A DNA stretch of 36,375 nucleotides from an uncultured Chryseobacterium sp. (GCA_913777465.1 CAJYRQ010000101.1:1-36375); one strand, 5' to 3'. Counted from the first letter of the stretch, positions 23,401 to 30,462 are shown. A program made the numbers and translations. Notes: a model not told the origin generated them from the letters alone.

Positions 23401-24264
23401 ATGGCAGAAAATAAAAAATCATTCGTTGCATACTGTGACTGGGAAAACCAGCTAGAACTTCTGTCAGATGATGAAGCAGGAAAATTATTCAGACACCTTT
23501 TAGCATATGTAAACGATAAAAGCCCGGAGTTTTCTCCTGAAGAAAGAATTTTGAAAATGGCTTTTGAACCCATAAGACTTCAGTTAAAAAGAGATCTGGA
23601 TAAATATGAAGAAGTAAAGAAGAAGAGGTCTGAAGCAGGACGTAACGGTGGTATAAAAAGCGGAGCATCACGAAGCAAAACAGAACAAAACGAAGCAAAC
23701 GAAGCAAATGCTTCATTTGCTAAAAAAAACGAAGCAAACGAAGCTGTTAATGATAATGTTACTGTTAATGTAAATGATACTGTTAATGATATTCTTTTAG
23801 AAAAAGAAACAAAAGAAGAAAATATTATAAAAGAAAAATCCGAAGAAATATTTTTTGATTTTGAATCAGTAAAACCAGACGAACAAAAAAGAAAAAAAGT
23901 TGCGCAAAAAAAAGAAAAGGCAGAACCGCCCGATTTAGAGGCTTTCGTAGAATACGGCAAGGAAATATACCAAAATGAACTTAAACTCGATTTTTCACTA
24001 TACGAATTCGCTGTGAGAGCTAAATATCAAACATGGATTGAGTCCGGATGGAAAGATGGCCACAAAAAGCCGATACAGAATTGGAAAAGTAAACTTAGAA
24101 ATTTAATACCCTATTTCAAACCGATTTATGGAAAATCAATTAACAACACAGGAACCTCAGGAAGTAATCCACATTCAGAACAGGCAACTTACAATATCCA
24201 GGCAGCAGCTGAGCGCCTTGCCGATGATTTTGCAAAGGGAAATATTCCTGGAGTATATCGGTAA
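23401..24264 (+). CDS. Phage replication protein (DUF6291-like)
   Basis: 287 aa. The N-terminus (KKSFVAYCDWENQLELLSDDEAGKLFRHLLAYVND) matches the small conserved domain found at the start of many phage replication-initiation proteins (DUF6291 as I recall). A charged low-complexity middle (NEANEANASFAKKNEANEAVND and following VN repeats) is encoded by iteron-like DNA repeats. The C-terminal domain (LDFSLYEFAVRAKYQTWIESGWKDGHKKPIQNWKS) is typical of replication proteins that bind origin DNA inside their own gene, as lambda O does. The end overlaps the next gene by 137 bp if that gene starts at 24128. Confidence 0.78.
   Translation: MAENKKSFVAYCDWENQLELLSDDEAGKLFRHLLAYVNDKSPEFSPEERILKMAFEPIRLQLKRDLDKYEEVKKKRSEAGRNGGIKSGASRSKTEQNEANEANASFAKKNEANEAVNDNVTVNVNDTVNDILLEKETKEENIIKEKSEEIFFDFESVKPDEQKRKKVAQKKEKAEPPDLEAFVEYGKEIYQNELKLDFSLYEFAVRAKYQTWIESGWKDGHKKPIQNWKSKLRNLIPYFKPIYGKSINNTGTSGSNPHSEQATYNIQAAAERLADDFAKGNIPGVYR
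23671..23788. repeat. Iteron-like repeats, candidate phage replication origin
   Basis: Inside the replication gene: CGAAGCAAA at 23671, 23691, 23700 and 23730 (partial CGAAGC at 23739). The inverted repeats GAAGCA-AA-TGCTTC (23701-23714) and GCAAAT-GCTTC-ATTTGC (23704-23720) overlap there. An A-run follows, then three direct repeats starting CTGTTAATG at 23744, 23762 and 23780, exactly 18 bp apart in AT-rich sequence. The layout resembles lambdoid origins within gene O. Confidence 0.45.
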
Positions 24265-25003
24265 ATCATCAACCGACATCAAGGAAAAGCTGGTTAACGA
24301 CATTCTGACCCTTTTCCAGGTGCGGGATCGAAACGGTGAAAAAGAGAAGATGAAAGACACCTGGTTATTGTTCATCATGGATTACAGGCTTACGGCATCG
24401 GAAATATTCCACGCACATAGAATGGCCCTGAAACGAGAATTGCTTGACCAGAACGGAAACGAAATCGAATGCCTGCCAATGCTATCCACGAATACTACCG
24501 GTAAGATCCTGAAGGCTTATGAACGGTACAAGCAGAATGATAAGCAGCTAGAAGAAGGCCGGGAAAGGTTAAAGCTGCTGCTGAATCCTCCGGCGGAACT
24601 TACTGATGAAGAAAAAAAGGCGGAAAGAAAAAAAAACTGGGATTCCTTGGTTGAAGCGGTTAAAAACGATCGAAAGTGTGATCATGCATTTCTTTTCTAC
24701 GATCTGTCGGTCAAAAAAGGGGGGGTACAGTCCTTCGTGAACGATGAGAGTTTCCGCCGTGAAGCGATAAGAACTATGATGATTGATTTGCTAGGCCGGG
24801 AAAAATTGAAGCCGAAATCAATACTCTTTAACACTTTTGAGCTGAATAAGCTTTCAAAGTATTTCGAAGATAAACCCCTGCCACTAACGGATGATTTAGC
24901 GCATGCTTTTGATAGATTGAAATCCATGGCGATTGTGCAGGTGAAAAACGAAATGGTTTACGACTGGGTAAAGAAAAACATTAAAACAAAGACAGATGAG
25001 TAA
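24128..25003 (+). CDS. Hypothetical early/replication-module protein (291 aa)
   Basis: Not recognised. The start at 24128 (MENQLTTQEPQEVIHIQNRQ) overlaps the replication gene by 137 bp in another frame. An alternative ATG at 24224 (MILQREIFLEYIGK) would reduce this to 41 bp. The protein is helical and charged, with a PAELTDEEKKAERKKNWDSLVEAVKN segment and a KLSKYFEDK segment near the C-terminus. Position between the initiator-like gene and an HTH gene suggests a helicase-loader-like or replication accessory role, but no Walker motif is visible. Confidence 0.75.
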   Translation: MENQLTTQEPQEVIHIQNRQLTISRQQLSALPMILQREIFLEYIGKSSTDIKEKLVNDILTLFQVRDRNGEKEKMKDTWLLFIMDYRLTASEIFHAHRMALKRELLDQNGNEIECLPMLSTNTTGKILKAYERYKQNDKQLEEGRERLKLLLNPPAELTDEEKKAERKKNWDSLVEAVKNDRKCDHAFLFYDLSVKKGGVQSFVNDESFRREAIRTMMIDLLGREKLKPKSILFNTFELNKLSKYFEDKPLPLTDDLAHAFDRLKSMAIVQVKNEMVYDWVKKNIKTKTDE

Positions 25004-25259
25004 TTCCAGAACCCCAACAGCATTGCTTGACGATCTACGAATCTACTGTTACCAGCAAAAAGAAAAAGGCGAATCGGTAAGCGCAATATCTAAAAAGGTT
25101 TTGAAGGATCGATCTAACATCCTTTATCACATCAGAAAGTACGCTGACTTATTCCAGGTAGACAAGTTATTCAGAATACGAGTAAAAGAGTTTAATGAAA
25201 CCGAATTCCTTAAAACCTACAACAACTACAAAAGGCGATCACTCATTAAAAAAAAGTGA
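24996..25259 (+). CDS. Small helix-turn-helix protein (87 aa)
   Basis: Residues 8-45 (LLDDLRIYCYQQKEKGESVSAISKKVLKDRSNILYHIRKY) form a helix-turn-helix resembling phage sigma-like or antirepressor-type binding domains; the C-terminus is basic (RRSLIKKK). It overlaps the upstream gene by 8 bp. Probably a DNA-binding regulator. Confidence 0.7.
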   Translation: MSNSRTPTALLDDLRIYCYQQKEKGESVSAISKKVLKDRSNILYHIRKYADLFQVDKLFRIRVKEFNETEFLKTYNNYKRRSLIKKK

Positions 25260-25446
25260 AGCCCTAGAAGCTTTGAAAGATATGTACCGGAAGAACCGGG
25301 AAGAACAAAAGAGAATTTTAGAAAAAGAAAACAATGAACTTATCAAATATCTTAAAGCAACCGGGCGCCAGCCAAAAGAGATACAAAATAATTTACGCGG
25401 ATCCTCCATGGATTCAGAAAGCCGGCAGAAAAATGCAGTCTTATAA
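25195..25446 (+). CDS. Possible overlapping small coiled-coil protein
   Basis: 83 aa frame overlapping the HTH gene by 65 bp and the MT-A70 gene by 113 bp. Its centre (SEALEALKDMYRKNREEQKR) reads like a real coiled coil and covers the 74-bp gap between those genes. The first and last parts run inside other genes and look like by-products of their frames. Plausible but weak. Confidence 0.3.
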   Translation: MKPNSLKPTTTTKGDHSLKKSEALEALKDMYRKNREEQKRILEKENNELIKYLKATGRQPKEIQNNLRGSSMDSESRQKNAVL

Positions 25447-25963
25447 GGTTGTCGATGGAAAACAGATCTGGAACAGCACTCATCAAAAAGCAGAGGATTT
25501 ACCATACCAGACTATGACGGTTAAAGAAATTGCAGCCATGCCAATTAAAGAGATTGCTGAAAAAGATGCATTTCTCTTCATGTGGGTTACGAATAAATAT
25601 CTGATGCAAGCGCAGGAAGTTATAAAGGCTTGGGGATTTGAATATGTCGCCTGCATAGTTTGGAAGAAAAAAAGAATGGGCGGCGGATTAGGTGGTACAG
25701 TGCGTATATCTAGCAAATATCTGCTCTTCTGCAGGCGCGGCAATCTAAAAGCCATCGGTAACATTCCTGAAAGCGTAATTGAGGCTAAGAGGCCTTATGT
25801 AAACGGATATCCCTGCAATTCAAAAAAACCGGAATTGTTCGCTGAACTAATAGAATCTGTTTCGCCTCCTGGTAACCGCTTGGAAATGTTTGCTAGAAAT
25901 CCCCGGGAAGGCTGGGATGTATTCGGAAATGAAGTAGAAAATTCAATAATACTAAGTCATTAA
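25334..25963 (+). CDS. MT-A70-family DNA adenine N6-methyltransferase
   Basis: 209 aa. Catalytic motif D23-P-P-W26 in KIIYADPPWIQ, then LPYQTMTVKEIAAMPIKEI, KDAFLFMWVTNKYL and an EFVACIVWKK-like core (here EYVACIVWKKKR), followed by KRPYVNGYPCNSKKPELFAELIE and SPPGNRLEMFARNPREGWDVFGNE. This is the MT-A70 pattern that transfers a methyl group from SAM to adenine N6 in DNA. Common in phages, where it protects phage DNA from restriction or marks replicated DNA. It is the second methyltransferase in this early operon. Confidence 0.93.
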   Translation: MNLSNILKQPGASQKRYKIIYADPPWIQKAGRKMQSYKVVDGKQIWNSTHQKAEDLPYQTMTVKEIAAMPIKEIAEKDAFLFMWVTNKYLMQAQEVIKAWGFEYVACIVWKKKRMGGGLGGTVRISSKYLLFCRRGNLKAIGNIPESVIEAKRPYVNGYPCNSKKPELFAELIESVSPPGNRLEMFARNPREGWDVFGNEVENSIILSH

Positions 25964-25979
25964 TCAACAAAAAATAGAC

Positions 25980-26453
25980 ATGAAAAGTTTAGAACTACAA
26001 TTAAAGAAAAGGCTGCTTATCGTCGAGGCCGGTGAAATTGAAGAAATGATCAATGTTGAACCTGGATATGATCCCCAACAACTGAAAGACAAAAAGGTAA
26101 TGGTAGTAAGAAGTAATATGAACTTCATCTGTTCTGGTTCTGATCTTACGGAAGAAATAGCGGAAGGGATGGTGCAAGGTATGAATGTAGCGGGTTTTTG
26201 CCGAACAGGCATTCACTTCTATAATTACTGTAAAAAACAATTTTATAACATTTCGGCAATCGATTCTTTTGTTTCAGCCATTGAAGCATGTGGGCACTGG
26301 TGGACCAATCCACAAACAGAACCATTAGCAAATATTCTCAATTTAAACGGGCAACAGAGATGTGATTTTAAAAATAGAATGGAGAGATACCTGCATCATG
26401 TGTCCCGCACCTTCCACCCGGAGAGAACAATCATTTGTGAGATTGTGGAGTGA
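25980..26453 (+). CDS. Hypothetical phage protein (157 aa)
   Basis: Not recognised. Contains EPGYDPQQLKDKKVMVVRS, a possible beta domain, and a C-terminal helical part with ACGHWW and RMERYLHHVSRTFHP, where His and Cys residues might bind metal. It is the last gene of the plus-strand early operon, and its stop meets the end of the convergent XRE gene without a gap. Confidence 0.7.
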   Translation: MKSLELQLKKRLLIVEAGEIEEMINVEPGYDPQQLKDKKVMVVRSNMNFICSGSDLTEEIAEGMVQGMNVAGFCRTGIHFYNYCKKQFYNISAIDSFVSAIEACGHWWTNPQTEPLANILNLNGQQRCDFKNRMERYLHHVSRTFHPERTIICEIVE

Positions 26454-26708
26454 TCAATCCCGAATAAACCCAATAGAGCGATAATTTCCTTTATCGTCTT
26501 TGACGAAGATTTCTTGATGACCTTCAGGCTTTTTTTCAGGAAACAAATCTCGAATATCAATTTCAAGCGCAGATGCGATAGCCTCCAAAGTTTGCAAACT
26601 TGGATTCTTATCATAACCAGAAATTGTATTTTTTTTCTTTCCTAATTTTTCAGCAAGTTCGGTTCTGGACGATCCGAATTTCCTAAGCACTTCATCAAGG
26701 TCCCACAT
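26454..26708 (-). CDS. XRE-family repressor of a second switch
   Basis: 84 aa from the ATG at 26706-26708. The helix-turn-helix runs through residues 2-50: MWDLDEVLRKFGSSRTELAEKLGKKKNTISGYDKNPSLQTLEAIASALEIDIRDLF is the full XRE domain, read here as SSRTELAEKLG (helix 2), KKKNTISGYDK (recognition helix) and SLQTLEAIASAL. It ends in an acidic/basic tail. It is divergent from the 226 aa gene at 26878, with three 18-bp operators around the start points, so it probably represses that gene and itself. Confidence 0.85.
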   Translation of the reverse strand: MWDLDEVLRKFGSSRTELAEKLGKKKNTISGYDKNPSLQTLEAIASALEIDIRDLFPEKKPEGHQEIFVKDDKGNYRSIGFIRD

Positions 26709-26712
26709 AATA

Positions 26713-26849
26713 ATTCGTATTAAACAGTACAAATTTACATTTTTCCGTAATAAGTTCGGTTATGTAATATAATTTAACAAAACATTAACATTTAATATTT
26801 GTTCGGTTTAATACGAATATATAGATTTGCTGTACGGTTAAACACGAAC
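26713..26849. promoter_or_regulatory. Divergent promoter region with three 18-bp operators
   Basis: Sites: GTTCGGTTTAATACGAAT (26801-26818), GTACGGTTAAACACGAAC (26832-26849) and, on the minus strand, GTACTGTTTAATACGAAT (26713-26730). The consensus is GTwCkGTTwAAyACGAAy. Plus-strand promoter: TTG 26799-26801, 20-bp spacer, TAGATTTG 26822-26829. Site 1 covers the -33 box and site 2 the start point. A minus-strand -7 box TAAATTTG (26730-26737) abuts site 3, which fits autoregulation of the XRE gene. Confidence 0.78.
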
Positions 26850-26877
26850 AAAAATAATTAAAACAAATATTTTAAAT

Positions 26878-27558
26878 ATGGACTTCTCACAAGAAACAAA
26901 TTCGGCTATTGAAAAAGTGATAGCAGATAAATTCCCTCAAATGATCGAGGAAAAAGCGAGCAAAATGATCGAAGATATAATTTCTGATATTTTCCGATGG
27001 GGAGATGTTAAAGATCAGATCAAGAAAAAGATTGAGAGCAGTATTAATGTAAATCTTCAAAATTTCGATCTTATAGACTACAGTGCACTTATTGGAAATG
27101 TCATCAATGAAAATCTTATCAGTCAGATCAATATTCAGCCTATAGTAGATATGACGCGTGATATTGTTGGTTTTGTTGACAAAAAGGAGATTACATTATC
27201 TGAAATAAGTCAAATGTTTATTGAAGCAGCTATAGACGAAAATGATCGAGACAGTGAAGGTGAAATTACTTTCATAGTAAACGATGAAGATGTGGATAGA
27301 TTTAAATGGATCAGAGTATATGCCGATATTGAACCTAACAAAGAAAAAAGACAATGCGCTTTTGAATTTGTGGTCAACATTGAAAAAGGATATATTCTAA
27401 CAATGTATTTCAATACATGGCGGGGGCGAAAAAATGTTTCTAAAGAATTCATGACACGGTTGCATGGTTTAGAGGCGAAGATTTTTAGGCTTTACGCTGC
27501 GCAAGTAAAAATCACAGATCTGGACGAATCGATTGACACATACTGGTCACGCTATTAA
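26878..27558 (+). CDS. Hypothetical protein under the second switch (226 aa)
   Basis: Not recognised. The N-terminal half is a set of amphipathic helices (EKVIADKFPQMIEEKASKMI, a QIKKKIESSINVNL segment). The C-terminal half is mixed, with VDRFKWIRVYADIEP and CAFEFVVNIEKGYILTMYF strands and RLHGLEAKIFRLYA helix. There are no membrane segments. It is the first gene behind an operator-controlled promoter, so it is likely expressed only when the XRE repressor is removed. Confidence 0.75.
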   Translation: MDFSQETNSAIEKVIADKFPQMIEEKASKMIEDIISDIFRWGDVKDQIKKKIESSINVNLQNFDLIDYSALIGNVINENLISQINIQPIVDMTRDIVGFVDKKEITLSEISQMFIEAAIDENDRDSEGEITFIVNDEDVDRFKWIRVYADIEPNKEKRQCAFEFVVNIEKGYILTMYFNTWRGRKNVSKEFMTRLHGLEAKIFRLYAAQVKITDLDESIDTYWSRY

Positions 27559-27593
27559 CCCCGGGCGGTCCGCCGCCTTTAAACAAAATAACA

Positions 27594-27833
27594 ATGGAAA
27601 ATAAACACAAATCAGTTTATCCGCAAATTTCAAGCAATACTAATAGCCAGCATCAATTATCTGAAGTTTTTACAGACTACGAAAATGTTGGACTAACGAA
27701 GAGAGAGTATTTTGCAGGACTATTTATGGCATCTTTAATCACAAATCCAGATTCTAGTAATCCTAGATTAGACATTATTGCTGGTAAGTCGATTTCAGCG
27801 GCTGACCAACTTCTAAAATGTTTAGAAAAATAA
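27594..27833 (+). CDS. Small phage protein with 'LTKREYFAGL' motif (79 aa)
   Basis: Disordered N-terminus followed by NVGLTKREYFAGLFMASLIT, a motif that I recall from many small Bacteroidota phage proteins whose function is not known, and a helical C-terminus. It follows the 226 aa gene after a 35-bp gap containing a GGCGG/CCGCC hairpin, and lies in the same transcript. Confidence 0.68.
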   Translation: MENKHKSVYPQISSNTNSQHQLSEVFTDYENVGLTKREYFAGLFMASLITNPDSSNPRLDIIAGKSISAADQLLKCLEK

Positions 27834-27865
27834 TAAAACTCTGGATAACCCTTAAACTAATTATT

Positions 27866-28216
27866 ATGGAAAATTTAAAAGAAAAAATCTTAGATGTATT
27901 AAATAAAAATGCAGAAACTGCACATTATGCAGGATCTTGCGGTGAACTTGGTGATTCTTTTACCGCTATTAATTCTGAATATTTCTCAATCGTTGCTGAA
28001 GAAATTATCAACTTTCTAAAATCTGAACAAAAATTAATATTAGAGGAAAATGATTTTGATTCTACTGTTGAAGAAAAACAATTTAAATCCGAAAGAGATA
28101 GAATCTTCAGGGAGTTATTCGATGTATTACCGAAGGATGACAAAGGCGATGTTGAGTTAGGTGACGAAATTTGGCATATAATCTACAATAAAGAAATGCC
28201 AAAGCAAATAAAATAG
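27866..28216 (+). CDS. Hypothetical phage protein (116 aa)
   Basis: Start placed at the ATG at 27866 (MENLKEKILDVLNKNAETAH). An in-frame TTG or other start upstream at 27818 overlaps the previous gene and is less likely. Acidic and helical, with a KSERDRIFRELFDVLPKDDK segment. Ends in TAG, followed by a 180-bp non-coding gap. Function unknown. Confidence 0.6.
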   Translation: MENLKEKILDVLNKNAETAHYAGSCGELGDSFTAINSEYFSIVAEEIINFLKSEQKLILEENDFDSTVEEKQFKSERDRIFRELFDVLPKDDKGDVELGDEIWHIIYNKEMPKQIK

Positions 28217-28229
28217 ATCGAAAAACATA

Positions 28230-28378
28230 CCCACAAGGGGCTGTCTAACAAAAGCCTTGAACCCTAACCCAGAGGGTTGGTAAAGACACAGTGAAGTTGC
28301 CGGCGGTGCCCCTTGTGAATCCGAAATTGACCGCTTAAACTTCGCACGGGCGTGAAGGCTACGATAGTGCCGTTTTAA
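28230..28378 (+). ncRNA. Candidate structured RNA in a 180-bp non-coding gap
   Basis: A 10-bp closing stem CACAAGGGGC (28232-28241) / GCCCCTTGTG (28308-28317) encloses an inner TGTCT (28242-28246) / AGACA (28284-28288) stem and a hairpin AACCCT (28260-28265) / AGGGTT (28273-28278). Downstream, a CACG-GG-CGTG hairpin lies near 28345-28354. AGCCTT (28253-28258), within the big loop, is complementary to AAGGCT (28355-28360), which would form a pseudoknot. The stretch is GC-richer than its neighbours, and no long frame exists on either strand that looks coding. Class unknown. Confidence 0.4.
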
Positions 28379-28396
28379 AACTAAAAAATTAATCAA

Positions 28397-28582
28397 ATGG
28401 AAAATACATTCAAAGGAACAAAAGGAAAATGGCAATTAAGAGAATATAATAATGGTTCTATTGATATAGCTGTTGGTGACTATGTATTTGCAGAAGTCTA
28501 TTATAATGCTTATCAAAATCCTGGAGAGATTGAAGCAAACGCACTTCTAATCTCCAAAGCACCTGAAATGTTTTGGCGGTGA
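28397..28582 (+). CDS. Small phage protein, probably truncated (61 aa)
   Basis: The N-terminus MENTFKGTKGKWQLREYNNG and the EANALLISKAPEM motif match a small protein family widespread in Bacteroidota phages, in which the motif is normally followed by a further helix (APELLE..). Here the frame runs into WR and TGA right after the motif, and a protein-like frame continues in +1 (see the next entry). Truncation by a small deletion is likely. Confidence 0.55.
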   Translation: MENTFKGTKGKWQLREYNNGSIDIAVGDYVFAEVYYNAYQNPGEIEANALLISKAPEMFWR

Positions 28583-28646
28583 TAAGGCTAATTTTTACTG
28601 CGTGGAACCTACTTCAATCACCTCAGAAAACAACCTAATTAAATAA
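28566..28646 (+). pseudogene. Possible C-terminal remnant after a frameshift/deletion
   Basis: In the +1 frame relative to the preceding gene, CFGGDKANFYCVEPTSITSE, then a short NNLIK end and a TAA at 28644-28646, reads like a genuine protein end but has no start of its own. It looks like the tail of a deleted gene fused to the truncated 61 aa gene. Confidence 0.3.
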
Positions 28647-28650
28647 CAAC

Positions 28651-29067
28651 ATGAAAATTAAACTAAAAATTGAAAAAGAATTTGATGCTAAATTCTTACA
28701 AGTAGAAGCCGGCGTAAGATACTGGGAGGACGCCTCAGTAAATGGGGTGACGGACGAAGAAGGCGATTTAATCCCATGTCGTGATGGAGATACATGGTGT
28801 CCCATTATCGAGATTGATACCGGCAAGATCGTAAACTGGGAAATTGGGAAAACAGCGGATGTTCATTACAAAGTATGTGACAATGGCGTATACATTCTTC
28901 AGGACTCAAACAGGGACCATCTTAAAACGATTGAAGACTACGTAATTTCTGATCTTGCTATTGGTAAGTCTGGATATGGTGACTACATAATCATGAAGAT
29001 TGACAGTAACGGCATTATTAAAAATTGGAAGCCTACCCTGGAAGACTTTCAGGATGACGAAGATTAA
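28651..29067 (+). CDS. Hypothetical phage protein (138 aa)
   Basis: Acidic soluble protein. Notable segments: AGVRYWEDASVNGVTDEEGDLIPC, GDTWCPIIEIDTGKIVNW and YGDYIIMKIDSNGIIKNW, with alternating strands throughout. I recall similar small proteins in Bacteroidota phages without known function. Followed by a hairpin at 29078-29100. Confidence 0.7.
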   Translation: MKIKLKIEKEFDAKFLQVEAGVRYWEDASVNGVTDEEGDLIPCRDGDTWCPIIEIDTGKIVNWEIGKTADVHYKVCDNGVYILQDSNRDHLKTIEDYVISDLAIGKSGYGDYIIMKIDSNGIIKNWKPTLEDFQDDED

Positions 29068-29077
29068 TTTTTAACCC

Positions 29078-29100
29078 CTTCCCCGGTTAATCTGGGGAAG
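29078..29100 (+). terminator. Hairpin downstream of the 138 aa gene
   Basis: CTTCCCC (29078-29084) and GGGGAAG (29094-29100) with a 9-nt loop, followed only by TTTAAAAAG. A partial terminator or mRNA-stabilising hairpin. Confidence 0.4.
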
Positions 29101-29116
29101 TTTAAAAAGTAATACG

Positions 29117-29347
29117 ATGATACAAATTATTAAATATAAATGTTGCGGAAACGCATTTGCCGCATGCCATGAACCCGACTGCTACACAGATAAAGATTGG
29201 CTAAAAAGCCTTAGAAAATATGTTAGTCAAGGCGCTACTGTAGAAATGATACAACCTGGTCAGTTACAGTTTAAAAAGTGTGAATGTAAGAAACAGCCTG
29301 CTTCCGAAGAAATCAATCTTTTTAATCTAGAAAACAAAACCTCATGA
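29117..29347 (+). CDS. Cysteine-rich hypothetical protein (76 aa)
   Basis: Cysteines occur as YKCCGN, CHEPDC and KKCECKK, enough for one zinc site. No recognised family. The stop overlaps the next start as ATGA. Confidence 0.65.
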   Translation: MIQIIKYKCCGNAFAACHEPDCYTDKDWLKSLRKYVSQGATVEMIQPGQLQFKKCECKKQPASEEINLFNLENKTS

Positions 29348-29811
29348 CAACAGAAGAACAACTAAAGACATACGCGGCGTACCTGCCGTACGAATTAGAT
29401 GGAACGTTTACCGATTTACCAAAAGGAAATTCATTTCGGTTAACTGGAATTGAAAGAGACTGGAATGATGGTATTGAAGAAATAAAACTGATCGGTGTAC
29501 CTGGTCCATACGGTGGACACACCGCCGATGCGGACCTTTTCAAACCTATCCTCTACGACCTGTCCCATTTTGAGAAGTATTTTGCGAAACTTTTTGATAC
29601 AGACATTGATGTAAGGACCTTTCTCAATGAAGGCTTCATTACCGAGGAAAATCAATTTGAAAGCATCAGCGATATGATTAATAACTACAAGGTCGAATGG
29701 TGGCCATACGGGGTCATACAACTGGCATTGAGGCACCACTTCAACGTCTTCCGCATCCCTGCCGGTGGATTCATAGACAAAGCAACCCTTAAAACAGAAA
29801 GCAATGATTAA
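29344..29811 (+). CDS. Hypothetical phage protein (155 aa)
   Basis: Soluble protein with an N-terminal MTTEEQLKTYAAYLPYEL, a beta-rich centre (FRLTGIERDWNDGIEEIKLIG) and a conserved-looking VEWWPYGVIQLALRHHFNVF segment near the end. Similar sequences occur in Bacteroidota phages as I recall; function unknown. It is coupled to the upstream gene by an ATGA overlap. Confidence 0.7.
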   Translation: MTTEEQLKTYAAYLPYELDGTFTDLPKGNSFRLTGIERDWNDGIEEIKLIGVPGPYGGHTADADLFKPILYDLSHFEKYFAKLFDTDIDVRTFLNEGFITEENQFESISDMINNYKVEWWPYGVIQLALRHHFNVFRIPAGGFIDKATLKTESND

Positions 29812-29835
29812 ACCTGAAGAATTAAAAATTAAGCA

Positions 29836-30069
29836 ATGATCCCAAATAAATTATATTTCAATACGGCATTGAAAGCCTTAGAGAATCCTGCCAACTTTTT
29901 AGTATGGTTTTTCCCTTGGAATGGAATGGTAAGAAATGAAGATGGCGATGAAATCGGAGTTATTTCTCAAAAAGTAATGGAACGTTTAATCGATCATGAT
30001 AGAATTATTGATGTTGGTAAAGGTTCTGATTTGCTGGCTCACGAGAAATATTTTAAACTTAAAAATTAA
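29836..30069 (+). CDS. Hypothetical protein (77 aa)
   Basis: No recognised domain. Contains a hydrophobic FLVWFFPWNGMV stretch too short and polar to be a clear membrane helix, then a RNEDGDEIGVISQKVME strand-turn-helix. Lies 24 bp after the previous gene and 3 bp before the DUF3850 gene. Confidence 0.6.
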   Translation: MIPNKLYFNTALKALENPANFLVWFFPWNGMVRNEDGDEIGVISQKVMERLIDHDRIIDVGKGSDLLAHEKYFKLKN

Positions 30070-30072
30070 GCA

Positions 30073-30318
30073 ATGACACACGAACTTAAAACCCACCCAG
30101 AATATTTCGTAGCGACTCTACTGGGTGAAAAGAACTTTGAAGTAAGAAAAGATGATCGGAATTACCAGCGCGGTGATGAACTTCTGTTGAAAGAATATAA
30201 TCCTATAACAGAAGAGTATACAGGCCGAATGCTTCAACGTAGAATAACGTATATTCTTCGGGGAGGCATCTTCGGGATTGAGAAAGGATATTGTGTAATG
30301 AACATAGAAAAACTATAG
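30073..30318 (+). CDS. DUF3850 (ASCH/PUA-like) protein
   Basis: 81 aa covering the whole family: HELKTHPEYFVATLLGEKNFEVRKDDRNYQRGDELLLKEY (residues 3-42; key features HELKT, GEK, EVRK, GD), then YTGR and ITYILRGG, GIEKGY. DUF3850 belongs to the PUA/ASCH-like fold, which binds RNA or modified nucleotides. A role in phage RNA or base-modification recognition is inference. Confidence 0.85.
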   Translation: MTHELKTHPEYFVATLLGEKNFEVRKDDRNYQRGDELLLKEYNPITEEYTGRMLQRRITYILRGGIFGIEKGYCVMNIEKL

Positions 30319-30321
30319 GCA

Positions 30322-30462
30322 ATGGAAAAGAAACCCATTAGCGAATTCGCGCTCTTTATAGTTGTTTTCGTAATAACTATTCTGGCGATTGCCTTTGTTA
30401 CCGTGATCAGCTTTAACGCCGGTGTGCTTCATGGCATTGAAGTCTCCAAAAGAATAAAGTGA
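30322..30462 (+). CDS. Small single-pass membrane protein (46 aa)
   Basis: Short frame with an ATG 4 bp after the DUF3850 gene. MEKKPISEFA is followed by one hydrophobic helix (about residues 10-32, LFIVVFVITILAIAFVTVI) and a basic C-terminal tail (SKRIK). Size and topology allow a holin-like or regulatory membrane peptide, but it is far from the endolysin cassette and on the other strand. Confidence 0.6.
   Translation: MEKKPISEFALFIVVFVITILAIAFVTVISFNAGVLHGIEVSKRIK

Noticed and set aside
28217-28396. Retron or group II intron RNA
   Set aside because: No reverse transcriptase gene lies in the window and no domain V-like hairpin or msr/msd inverted repeat pair was found.
30322-30462. Holin assignment for the 46 aa membrane peptide
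   Set aside because: Only one short helix, wrong strand and distant from the endolysin; topology alone is not enough.
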